From Bosea sp. 685 (GTDB lineage Bacteria > Pseudomonadota > Alphaproteobacteria > Rhizobiales > Beijerinckiaceae), in assembly GCF_031884435.1 (NCBI RefSeq), contig NZ_CP134779.1:2852001-2916000 (forward strand): a stretch of DNA of 64,000 bases. The letters are read 5' to 3'. A program made the position numbers and the translations under genes. Of this stretch, positions 19,276 to 26,996 are shown piece by piece (position 1 is the stretch's first letter; every line of letters begins with the position of its first letter). Under the pieces are notes generated by a model. It had not been told where the DNA came from. It did no database searches and was given only the letters and a program-made list of their open reading frames with translations.

Positions 19276-20130
19276 ATGTTCGGTCACGTTCCGAGTGACC
19301 TGACTGGAGAACCGCTTAGCATCCTAATTCCAGAACGGTACAAAGACCTTCATGCGGGTCGTCTTGATCGTTTTATAAGCAATCCCATTCCCCGCATGAT
19401 GGGCACCGGCTTGGACCTAAGGGGTCTTCGTAAGGACGGCAGCGAATTCCAGGTCGAGATCAGCTTGAGCCCGCATCGTACCGACGACGGAATGGTCGTG
19501 GTCGCCGCTATAAGGGATGTAGAGGTCGCCAAGCGGTTGCAGGAGCTGCTGTTGGGGGAACTGCATCACCGGGTAAAAAACATGTTGGCGACGGTGATTT
19601 CGATTACCTCACAGAGCTTGCGAACAGCGCAAAGCCTGGAAGAAGGCCGGTCAGCTGTCGCGAGCCGATTGGTTGCCTTGGGCAGGGCGCATGATCTGCT
19701 TCTTGAATCAAAATGGCTGGGAGCGAAATTAAGCGACATCATTCATGACGCTATCGAGCCGTTCGATAGCCAGGACGTCCGAAGATTTGTGGTTCAACAT
19801 ACTCCCGTTCAGATCGCTTCTGAGGTGGTCCTGCCGCTCACCATGTCTCTGAACGAACTATGCACGAATGCGGTCAAGTACGGCGCTTTGTCCACCGCAA
19901 CGGGGCGCATCGACATTACATCGACTGTCGACGACAAAGCGCAACGGCTAAAGCTGACATGGACGGAGAGTGGTGGCCCGGCGGTCCGGGAGCCGTCTCG
20001 ACCCAGTTTCGGGACACGCCTCATCAACGGCCTAGCCGATCAGCTTCATGGTAAAGTTCGATTGAAATATGAGCCGACAGGACTCGTATACGAGCTCGAC
20101 ATTCCTCTTGCCCGATCTCCAGGCGCGTAA
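19276..20130 (+). CDS. PAS-domain HWE/HisKA_2 sensor histidine kinase (start uncertain)
   Basis: 284 residues from the first ATG, but this start cuts the PAS domain: the same frame is open back to 19066 and encodes the missing PAS part (FLEESPDAIVIVDQTGCISFAS, 19201-19264). No ATG, GTG or TTG exists in that stretch; an ATT at 19081 follows GGGGGGAAACG. So initiation is non-canonical or the 5' end is damaged. Kinase features: H-box LLLGELHHRVKNMLATVISITSQ, N-box LNELCTNAVKYGAL and G region FGTRLINGLADQLHG, of the HWE/HisKA_2 class. Cytoplasmic, senses through PAS. No partner regulator is adjacent. Confidence 0.8.
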   Translation: MFGHVPSDLTGEPLSILIPERYKDLHAGRLDRFISNPIPRMMGTGLDLRGLRKDGSEFQVEISLSPHRTDDGMVVVAAIRDVEVAKRLQELLLGELHHRVKNMLATVISITSQSLRTAQSLEEGRSAVASRLVALGRAHDLLLESKWLGAKLSDIIHDAIEPFDSQDVRRFVVQHTPVQIASEVVLPLTMSLNELCTNAVKYGALSTATGRIDITSTVDDKAQRLKLTWTESGGPAVREPSRPSFGTRLINGLADQLHGKVRLKYEPTGLVYELDIPLARSPGA

Positions 20131-20142
20131 AGGCGCAACTTT

Positions 20143-20844
20143 CTATCGGTCGGCAACCTTGCGCAGTGCGATTTCGATCTGCCCCCCGCAGTAAGTATCG
20201 CCGTAATCGTGGCGGGCTCTTTCGGCCAGGCTGGCCAGGGCCGGTATGGCGGCTACGCGGCGTGCAAGTGAACTGGTCAAGGGCGCGGCACGGTCGAAGA
20301 TCGACGCGATTTCGGTAAACCGCTCCGCCATGGTCATCCACAACGTCGCGGTCACGACGTCGGCGATCCCTGGCTCCCTTCCGCCCAGAAGAAAGCCGGC
20401 CTCTTCAGTCAGGCCGTGCCGACGACCGGTCTCTTCCCAGAAGGACATCCACTTTTCCAGACGTGGCACGAATGCGCGCCACTTGGCGTCGGTCCACATC
20501 GACTGGCCTCCCTGGAGCGTGAGTTCATCGATGACGTCATTGGCGTCGTTGACGATCTTCATCATCAGCGCTCGCAACGGCACCGCTGCCGGCATGCGCT
20601 CCAGCGTCTCACCGAGGTAGAGGACGATCGCGGGCATCTCGGCGATGGCGAAGTCGTTGACATGGTCGATCAGGAGCGGCGGGCCCATGAAAGGAACGGG
20701 CATGTCCTCGACCGGCCGCTTCATCAGCTTGCCGATTTCCTCGTCTCCAGCCTCGCGCCACTCCTTGCCTGCCCAGGCGAGCACCGCCCGAACGAACTGG
20801 CCTCGAAACGGAACCGACCAGTAGTAGAGCGTGTAGTCCGGCAT
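20143..20844 (-). CDS. Glutathione S-transferase family protein
   Basis: 233 residues. N-terminal thioredoxin-like part (YTLYYWSVPFRGQFVRAVLAWAGKEW, then MPVPFMGPPLLID and IAEMPAIVLYLGE, the glutathione-contacting Pro and acidic positions) followed by an all-helical C-terminal domain with GREPGIADVVTATLWMTMAERF. Probably a detoxifying transferase or related reductase; substrate unknown. Faces the histidine kinase tail to tail with a 12-bp gap. I see no island motif before it. Confidence 0.8.
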   Translation of the reverse strand: MPDYTLYYWSVPFRGQFVRAVLAWAGKEWREAGDEEIGKLMKRPVEDMPVPFMGPPLLIDHVNDFAIAEMPAIVLYLGETLERMPAAVPLRALMMKIVNDANDVIDELTLQGGQSMWTDAKWRAFVPRLEKWMSFWEETGRRHGLTEEAGFLLGGREPGIADVVTATLWMTMAERFTEIASIFDRAAPLTSSLARRVAAIPALASLAERARHDYGDTYCGGQIEIALRKVADR

Positions 20845-20877
20845 CGGCGGGGTCCTCCATGGTGGATGCGATGGTCG

Positions 20878-21060
20878 TCAACGCGCAGGAGGAGATTTCT
20901 GTTCGGCCCAAGCCGGCTTTCCGTTGGGCAAATACAGGCGGCACGTCAGTACGCCGTCCACGGCCGCCTCGATGGAGCGGCTGTGGCCATCGTCCAGATC
21001 GGCCGGAAGGCCGCTGCTTTTCTCGATCGGCCACGCGCCAAGTGTGAACCGGCATGCCAT
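20878..21060 (-). CDS. Possible small hypothetical protein
   Basis: 60 residues from ATG at 21060 (MACRFTLGAWPIEKSSG...). No recognised domain. It precedes the GST gene by 33 bp in the same direction and reads as a plausible soluble peptide, but evidence is limited to frame and composition. Confidence 0.3.
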   Translation of the reverse strand: MACRFTLGAWPIEKSSGLPADLDDGHSRSIEAAVDGVLTCRLYLPNGKPAWAEQKSPPAR

Positions 21061-21173
21061 GTGACCCGCGTCAGCGCTCAAGCTTATTAGAGCGTCGTGG
21101 GGTCATGCGGTATGACAATCCCAAGGTCAATTCGAATGCCTATTCACATCCGGAGCGCGAGCGAATGCGGCCG

Positions 21174-21271
21174 GTGGGTATTTTCCGACTCTGTACCCAT
21201 CCCGCTCAACATGCGCCTTTGAAATGCGGCCAGGGACATTCTGGGACAGTTGAGCACGCTGCAGGCGATCC
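21174..21271 (+). repeat. Direct repeat copy B (promoter and leader module)
   Basis: Second copy of the ~96-bp module, 2.35 kb from copy A. Begins with the same motif and ends 60 bp before the cupin start. The two copies diverge sharply outside the repeat. Confidence 0.8.
21176..21193 (+). promoter_or_regulatory. Island motif copy 3 (before cupin-UspA genes)
   Basis: GGGTATTTTCCGACTCTG, identical to copy 2, at the head of direct repeat copy B and 138 bp before the cupin ATG. Confidence 0.65.
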
Positions 21272-21330
21272 GAGCGGCGCGCACATCAACCGGCCAATCC
21301 GCTCCACCCGCTCGCAAGGAAAACACCATC

Positions 21331-21732
21331 ATGAAGGGTTTCGTCGGCGACATTGAGGATCTCACCGAGGCAAATGCCGATTTTCGGCGCGTCCTCTACA
21401 CGGGCAAGCATCTTCAGCTCGTCTTGATGTCGCTGAGCCCCGGAGACGATATCGGGGAGGAAATTCATGCCGATCGCGATCAGTTTTTCCGCATCGAGAA
21501 GGGCAAGGGGCACTTCCTGATCGACGGCATCACCCACAAGGTCAAAGGCGACGACGCCTTCCTCGTGCCAGCAGGCGCCAGCCACAATCTGACCAATATC
21601 GGCGACAAGCCGCTCAAACTCTACACGCTTTACGGCCCCCCAAACCACATCGACCGACTGGTCCAGACGTCGAAGGGAGAGGCGCAAATCTCGAACGAGA
21701 CGTTCACGGGCAAGACGACCGAAGCGCGCTGA
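21331..21732 (+). CDS. Cupin-domain protein
   Basis: 133 residues from ATG at 21331 after CAAGGAAAAC. Single cupin barrel with metal-binding pattern GEEIHADRDQFFRIEKGKGHFLIDG (motif 1) and GDDAFLVPAGASHNLTNIGDKPLKLYTLYGPPNH (motif 2). Resembles mannose-6-phosphate isomerase-like small cupins seen beside stress genes. Enzymatic activity unknown. Preceded by repeat copy B with its motif; a UspA gene follows. Confidence 0.85.
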   Translation: MKGFVGDIEDLTEANADFRRVLYTGKHLQLVLMSLSPGDDIGEEIHADRDQFFRIEKGKGHFLIDGITHKVKGDDAFLVPAGASHNLTNIGDKPLKLYTLYGPPNHIDRLVQTSKGEAQISNETFTGKTTEAR

Positions 21733-21860
21733 GACAAGCGCGGCTGCGCTATCGGTCGTCGTCACCGGAAAGCCGGCACAGGCCGTCGCGGCTGGGGCCC
21801 TGGCGGCATCCTGCCTATCGCTCGCAAAAGATCTCAACAGCCAAATAAGGATATGCTCGC

Positions 21861-22709
21861 ATGTCGTCGCTCCCGGATGGCTCTCGCCTGGCCTGCTACG
21901 CAAGCATCATGATCCCCGTCAATCTCGGGCCGGGCGCAGATGGTCCGATCAAGGTCGCTGCATCGCTCGCTCACGGATATTCGAGTCGGTTGATCGGAGT
22001 GGCGGCCGAAAACCTCGAGTTCGCCTATTACGGTGACGGTATCGCCGCAGTCGATGCCGTCATGTTCGAAAGCGCCAAGCAAACGAATGCCGACAACCTT
22101 GCCAAGGCGGAAGCTGTGTTTCGCCGTGCAGTCGGGACGACGCACGTTGCCGAATGGCGCTCCGCCACCTGTGCGATGCGCGATTTCGTCCTGACGCAGG
22201 CGCGTGCGGCTGACCTCGTGGTGCTTGCGCGGCAAGGACCGTCCGACCCTGAACAGGGGAACATGGCCCTTTCACCAGGCTCGCTGGTCATGGACCTCGG
22301 GCGGCCCATCCTCGTTGTTCCGCCTGGCGTCGAGACCCTGTCTGCCCAACGCGTCGTGGTCGCCTGGAAAAACACGCGCGAGGCACGGCGCGCAGTCTGG
22401 GACGCGTTGCCGCTGCTGAAGCGGGCTGAATTCGTCATGGTAACCTCGGTCGGCGACGACGCCGAGACGCAAGGCGCCAGCGATGTCTGCCAGTATCTGG
22501 TCGAACACGGCGTCTCAGCCCGCGCCGTCCTTCGGCTCGGCGAGAGCAAATACGCGATCGATGAACTGACCGAGCTTGCCGCACTGGAGCGCGCAGACCT
22601 GATCGTCGCAGGCGCCTACGGGCATAGTCGCGCGCTCGAATGGATCTTCGGTGGCCTGACGAACGACTTGCTGGAAACGACACCTGTCTGCTGCCTGCTG
22701 TCGCATTGA
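21861..22709 (+). CDS. Universal stress protein (tandem UspA domains)
   Basis: 282 residues made of two Usp folds. The second has the nucleotide-loop type GAYGHSRALEWIFGGLTNDLL (about 250-270); the first is more diverged (VVLARQGPSDPEQGNMALSPGSLVMDLGRPILVVPPG). Soluble stress-survival protein. 128 bp after the cupin and followed at once by the permease, so these probably share the promoter with motif copy 3. Confidence 0.9.
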   Translation: MSSLPDGSRLACYASIMIPVNLGPGADGPIKVAASLAHGYSSRLIGVAAENLEFAYYGDGIAAVDAVMFESAKQTNADNLAKAEAVFRRAVGTTHVAEWRSATCAMRDFVLTQARAADLVVLARQGPSDPEQGNMALSPGSLVMDLGRPILVVPPGVETLSAQRVVVAWKNTREARRAVWDALPLLKRAEFVMVTSVGDDAETQGASDVCQYLVEHGVSARAVLRLGESKYAIDELTELAALERADLIVAGAYGHSRALEWIFGGLTNDLLETTPVCCLLSH

Positions 22710-22714
22710 CCGGC

Positions 22715-23943
22715 ATGCCAGTCGAGATCGCCCCGGCTAGGCTGGCGAGGAGCTCTCGCTCACCCATGCCGTGCTCTACGGCCTGGGTGTCACGATCGGT
22801 GCGGGCATCTATGTCCTTGTCGGCTTGGCCGCAGATCGCGCCGGCATGCATGCGCCGCTCGCGTTTGTCGGCGCCGCGTTGGTGATGGCCTTCAGCGCGG
22901 CGTCCTTCGCCGAACTCGGCACGCGCATGCCCGTCAGCGCCAGCGAAGCGGCTTATGTCCAGGCCGCCTTCAGTCGAAAGTGGCTCAGCCTCGCGATCGG
23001 CCTGCTCGTGATCGCGGCCGCGACAATATCGGCCGCGACGATCAGCGTGGGGAGCGTCGGCTATCTCAAGGTCTTCCTCGATCTGCCGGATCGCTGGCTC
23101 ATCGTCGGCGTCGTCGTCACGATGGGGGCCATCGCGTGCCTGTCCACGGCGCAATCGGTCACGGTCGCCGGCATCATGACGCTGATCGAAGTCGGCGGGC
23201 TCGTGCTGATCATCGTTGCGGGACTGGCCGCCGGCACGGGCGTCGTTACGCGCCTTCCCGAAATCTGGCCGGCGTCAAGCGATCTGGCGGCCTGGATTGG
23301 TATCTCCGGTACCACGTTGGTCGCCGTCTTCGCCTTCATCGGCTTCGAGCATCTGGTGAACATCTCGGAAGAGATGAAAGACCCGACGCGCACCTTGCCG
23401 CGGGCGCTCTTCCTGACGTTGGGCATCACCGCGCTGGTCTACGCCTTGATCGTCTGGATCGCGGTCGTTGCCGTCCCTCCACAGGAACTCGCAGGTTCGT
23501 CGGCTCCACTCGCTTTGGTCTTCGAGCGCCTGACCGGCATGCCCCTGATCTGGATGAGCATGATTGCCGTGGTGGCGACGCTCAACGGCATCATCGTCCA
23601 CATGATCATGATCTCTCGCGTGATCTACGGGATCGCGGAACAAGGGCAGTTGCCCCGCTTACTGACGCGGCTCAACCGCACGACCGGTACGCCCCTGCTC
23701 GCAACCCTGATCGGCATCGTCTTGGTGCTGTTCCTGGCGCTGGCCGTTCCGCTTGCTGGCCTCGCCGACCTGACGGCCCGGTTCACGTTGGCGATCTTCT
23801 CGATCGTGAATCTATCGCTGATCGTCATCAAGAGCCGCGAGCCAACCGCACCGCCGGGTGTCTTCATATGTCCAATATGGGTTCCGACGGGAGGCCGGCT
23901 GTCGAGCCTCGCCTTGCTGGGGCTCGACCTGCACGTGAACTGA
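22715..23943 (+). pseudogene. APC-family amino acid permease with an N-terminal frameshift
   Basis: The main frame runs from GTG 22771 for 390 residues and contains about ten membrane helices with the APC signature YGLGVTIGAGIYVLVG and the EELGTRMP-like AELGTRMPVSASEAAYV. A natural start ATG at 22715 encodes MPVEIAPARL, then needs a one-base shift near 22738 to read on into GEELSLTHAVLYGLGVTIGAG; as it stands, a TAG at 22738-22740 blocks the frame. Either a recent frameshift mutation or a sequence error; if GTG 22771 is used the first helix loses its leader. Tail end is short. Adjacent to UspA with 5 bp between. Confidence 0.65.
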
Positions 23944-24010
23944 CACGGGCGGGCGGCTGGCTTATGTCCTGACGCTGCCGCAGACGCCGTGCATGTTGGC
24001 CACATTGCGA

Positions 24011-25081
24011 CTATCGCCATTTTGGAAACAGAACCCTCCCCGCTTTGGCATTCAGCTTGGTCAACATTTGGCGTGTCAGGATGGTTTTGATACGGCCGGC
24101 TTCCTTGGGATCGACTAGGTAGCGCACTATGGCGTCGAGCCAGCCGTCATCGTTTGTCCGAAAGAACACGGTTGGCTCCTCGCGGACATCGAGCTGGTCG
24201 ACGGGCGTCTTGTCGAGCACACGCCGGAAGGCTCGCACACGCTCCGCCATCGATACGCCGACCTCTGCCTTGGCAACCGCCATCATCACGTCGGTTACAA
24301 AATCGAGATCGCTGTCATAGGCGACGTAGAACCGGATTTCGTCCCAGATATAGGGGAACAGCACCCAGGAGTAGTTGTAGACCGGCGCGTTCAGGACCAG
24401 CGAATTTGGAAACTTGACGATCCGGCCGCTTGGGTGATCGGTGGACAGATATTGCCCGCCGAACTCCCACAGCGTCGTGTCGAAGTAGCTGATATCGATG
24501 ACGTCTCCGGTCACACCCGCGATCTTGATCCGGTCGCCGACACGGTAGGGACGCCGCGACAGGATGAAGACCCAGCCGACGAAACTCGTCATCGGGGTCT
24601 GCAGAGCAAAACCCGTCAACACCGAGACGATGCCCAGTGCGACCGGCACGGTGTACCAGGTCTGCGAGATCGCCGAGAGCAGCACGAGGCAGATCAGTGC
24701 GATGGCGATCAATCGGATGACGAGCCGCAGATTGAAGAAGGTGACACTGTCATCGACCGTATGCTTGTCGATGAGGGCATCCGCGAACCTCTTGCCACCG
24801 AGAATGAGCGCCGTCAGCAAGAGCGCGAGCGAGCCATGCAAGGCAATCGACGCGTAAGGTTCGGCGAGCCCGCGTGTCGGCACATCAAAAGCCGCTGTCG
24901 CGACGAGAAGTGCCGCCGAGAGAAGAACGCCAAGGGCATACCACCAGAGCGAGGCGCGGCCTCGCGGCTTCGCCTTTCCCTTGTTGCCCGGCTCCATCGC
25001 TGCAGCTTCCTTGAGCGCCGCCCGCGCCTGCTGGGTCGGCGCTGCAGCAGTCCAGGGCTTATGTGCCGGGCGGTCCATCAT
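24011..25081 (-). CDS. MscS-family small-conductance mechanosensitive channel
   Basis: 356 residues. Four predicted helices in the N-terminal half (WWYALGVLLSAALLVATAAF, SIALHGSLALLLTALILGG, LRLVIRLIAIALICLVLLSAI, VPVALGIVSVLTGFALQTPMTSFVGWVFIL) and the MscS beta domain with RRPYRVGDRIKIAGVTGDVIDISYFDTTLWEFGG and GRIVKFPNSLVLNAPVYNYS. Releases solutes on hypo-osmotic shock. Convergent with the permease gene; an island motif in its own direction lies 75 bp upstream. Confidence 0.9.
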   Translation of the reverse strand: MMDRPAHKPWTAAAPTQQARAALKEAAAMEPGNKGKAKPRGRASLWWYALGVLLSAALLVATAAFDVPTRGLAEPYASIALHGSLALLLTALILGGKRFADALIDKHTVDDSVTFFNLRLVIRLIAIALICLVLLSAISQTWYTVPVALGIVSVLTGFALQTPMTSFVGWVFILSRRPYRVGDRIKIAGVTGDVIDISYFDTTLWEFGGQYLSTDHPSGRIVKFPNSLVLNAPVYNYSWVLFPYIWDEIRFYVAYDSDLDFVTDVMMAVAKAEVGVSMAERVRAFRRVLDKTPVDQLDVREEPTVFFRTNDDGWLDAIVRYLVDPKEAGRIKTILTRQMLTKLNAKAGRVLFPKWR

Positions 25082-25155
25082 GTGTTTGGTACGATCTGTT
25101 TGCGGCGTCAGACACTGTCAGCGTGGCACCCTATTTCGAGGCAAGCTCATGACGA

Positions 25156-25175
25156 GAGCATCGGAAAACACGTAG
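25156..25175 (-). promoter_or_regulatory. Island motif copy 4 (before mscS)
   Basis: On the minus strand, ACGTGTTTTCCGATGCTC, 75-94 bp before the MscS start and in its direction. The divergent side of the same intergenic region has a weak plus-strand copy at 25249. Confidence 0.6.
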
Positions 25176-25246
25176 CGACAGGTCGCTCCCTTCGACGTCG
25201 CGCCCCTGGGCAGAAGGCAAGGGCAATCGGTCGATCTGCCGCCGAT

Positions 25247-25267
25247 AGGTAGAATCCACATCTGTCG
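25247..25267 (+). promoter_or_regulatory. Weak island motif copy (before pta remnant and ackA)
   Basis: GTAGAATCCACATCTG keeps GTAG, TCC and CTG at the correct spacing but loses GA. Lowest-quality copy, listed because of its position before the ackA operon. Confidence 0.3.
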
Positions 25268-25399
25268 TCGGCCTTCGGCTCGGAGCTAGCTCTTATGCCG
25301 GTCACATACGGTTGGACCCGGCTGCGCCGTTCTTCGGCGTCCACGTCGTTGGAGCGCGCGGAGCGTCATGCTCCATCACTCAGGAAGTCGGAGACGCTC

Positions 25400-25781
25400 A
25401 TCGATGTCTTCTCACGCCGCGCTCGCGCCCACCGCCTCCGGAGCGCCCCGATCCACGGTGCATCCGGTTCTTTATGCCAAGCTGGCAAACTGTCGGTTCA
25501 GTGATCCGTCGGGGCTACGCACGGAACGGCGTCTCGGCCATGTCTACGCGATCGACGTGCCAGCCTATGCCAAGCTGTTGCTCGTGACGGACGCCGTGAT
25601 CAATATCGCGCCGACCCTCGATCAGAAGCACGACATCTGCCAGAACGCCATCGACGTCCCGGGCGCATGTGTGCCGATTATCCTGACCAGCCGTTCGGAT
25701 TCGATGAACATCCGGCTGGCCTCAGTGGCCCTCGCCAAGATCGTCGATACCGCTCGCAAGCCGGCAGGGGGCGTGTCGTGA
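25400..25781 (+). pseudogene. pta: Remnant of phosphate acetyltransferase (phosphate acetyl/butyryl-transferase)
   Basis: The frame contains PTA/PTB family sequence in the right order but with a large piece missing: GLRTERRLGHVYAIDVPAYAKLLLVTDAVINIAPTLDQKHDICQNAID, then a jump to ACVPIILTSRSDSMNIRLASVALAKIVDTARK, the normal C-terminal end. The N-terminal ~200 residues and the catalytic middle are absent. The remaining frame ends in TGA overlapping the ackA GTG by 4 bp, so the ancestral gene was translationally coupled to ackA. Unlikely to be active. Confidence 0.75.
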
Positions 25782-26983
25782 GCCTGCCGGTCCTGCTGAC
25801 CTTCAATCCCGGCTCGTCGACCATCAAGCTCGGCGTGTTCGCGATGAACGCGAACGGGCCGATCAGGCTGGGACACGGGGCGATCGACCTGTCGCAGGTG
25901 CCCTTAGTGCTGCGTCTGGTCGAGGACGGCACGGCTAAGGAGATCGCGCTTTCGGCCAAGCCGGACGGCGACCTGCACGCCGTCATCGACGAGATGCTTG
26001 GCTGGCTCACGCGTCATTTCTCATTGAACGACATCGTGGCGGCCGGTCATCGTGTCGTGCATGGCGGGGATCGCTTCACAGGACCGACGCTGATCACCGA
26101 CGAGACGCTTGGCGCAATCGAGGCACTGATCCCACTCGACCCGTTGCACCAGCCGCAAAGCGTCAGGCTGATCAAGGCAGTCGCGCATCTGCGACCGCAG
26201 ATGAGACAGACCGCGTCGTTCGACACCGCCTTTCATCGTAGCCAGAGCGATCTTGTCCGCCGTTTCGCCCTGCCGCGTACGTTGTTCGATCAAGGCATCA
26301 AGCATTTCGGCTTCCACGGGCTCTCCTACAAATTCATCGCCGGTGAGCTTGCGCGCAGTCATGGCGATATCGGCAAGGGCCGGGTCGTGGCCGCGCATCT
26401 GGGGAGCGGTGCGAGCCTCTGCGCGCTGGAGGGTGGGCTTAGCCGCGACACCAGCATGAGCTTCTCGACGCTGGACGGCATCCCGATGGCGACGCGTTGC
26501 GGCGCACTCGATCCCGGCGTCATCATCCATCTCGTCAAGCAGCTCGGCTGGTCGATCGAGCGGGTCGAGGACGTGCTCTACCATCAGTCGGGTTTGCTCG
26601 GCATATCCGGAATTAGTGGCGACACCCGCGAGCTCTGCGCCAGCGCAGAGCCGCAGGCCAAGGACGCGCTCGACCTCTTCGCGTTCAGAGTTTCGCGCGA
26701 GATCGCCGCGCTCGCCAACACGCTCAGCGGGCTGGACAGTCTCGTCTTCACAGCCGGCATCGGCGAGCATCAGCCTTCGATCCGTGCTGCAATCTGTCAG
26801 CACCTTGCATGGCTGGGCGTCCATATCGATCCCTCCGCCAACGCGACCAACACGACCCGGATCGACGCAAGCGGAAGCAAGGTCGCAGTCCTCGTTATTC
26901 CGACCGACGAGGAGCAGGTCATCGCGGAAGAGGCCAGTTCGGTCCTGGCTCCGACACACGGCGTCTCGCACGCCATAGCCTGA
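25778..26983 (+). CDS. ackA: Acetate kinase
   Basis: 401 residues from GTG 25778, whose GTGA overlaps the stop of the pta remnant. Makes ATP and acetate from acetyl phosphate. Family features: TFNPGSSTIKLGVF (N-terminal phosphate loop), GHRVVHGGDRF, FDTAFHRS, FHGLSYKFIAGEL, AHLGSGASLCALEGGLSRDTSMSFSTLDGIPMATRCGALDPGV, and FTAGIGEHQPSIRAAIC. All catalytic regions are intact. With Pta lost, its substrate would come from phosphoketolase at 39134-41551. The P-type ATPase gene begins 13 bp downstream. Confidence 0.93.
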   Translation: MSLPVLLTFNPGSSTIKLGVFAMNANGPIRLGHGAIDLSQVPLVLRLVEDGTAKEIALSAKPDGDLHAVIDEMLGWLTRHFSLNDIVAAGHRVVHGGDRFTGPTLITDETLGAIEALIPLDPLHQPQSVRLIKAVAHLRPQMRQTASFDTAFHRSQSDLVRRFALPRTLFDQGIKHFGFHGLSYKFIAGELARSHGDIGKGRVVAAHLGSGASLCALEGGLSRDTSMSFSTLDGIPMATRCGALDPGVIIHLVKQLGWSIERVEDVLYHQSGLLGISGISGDTRELCASAEPQAKDALDLFAFRVSREIAALANTLSGLDSLVFTAGIGEHQPSIRAAICQHLAWLGVHIDPSANATNTTRIDASGSKVAVLVIPTDEEQVIAEEASSVLAPTHGVSHAIA

Positions 26984-26996
26984 TCGGCAAAGTCCC

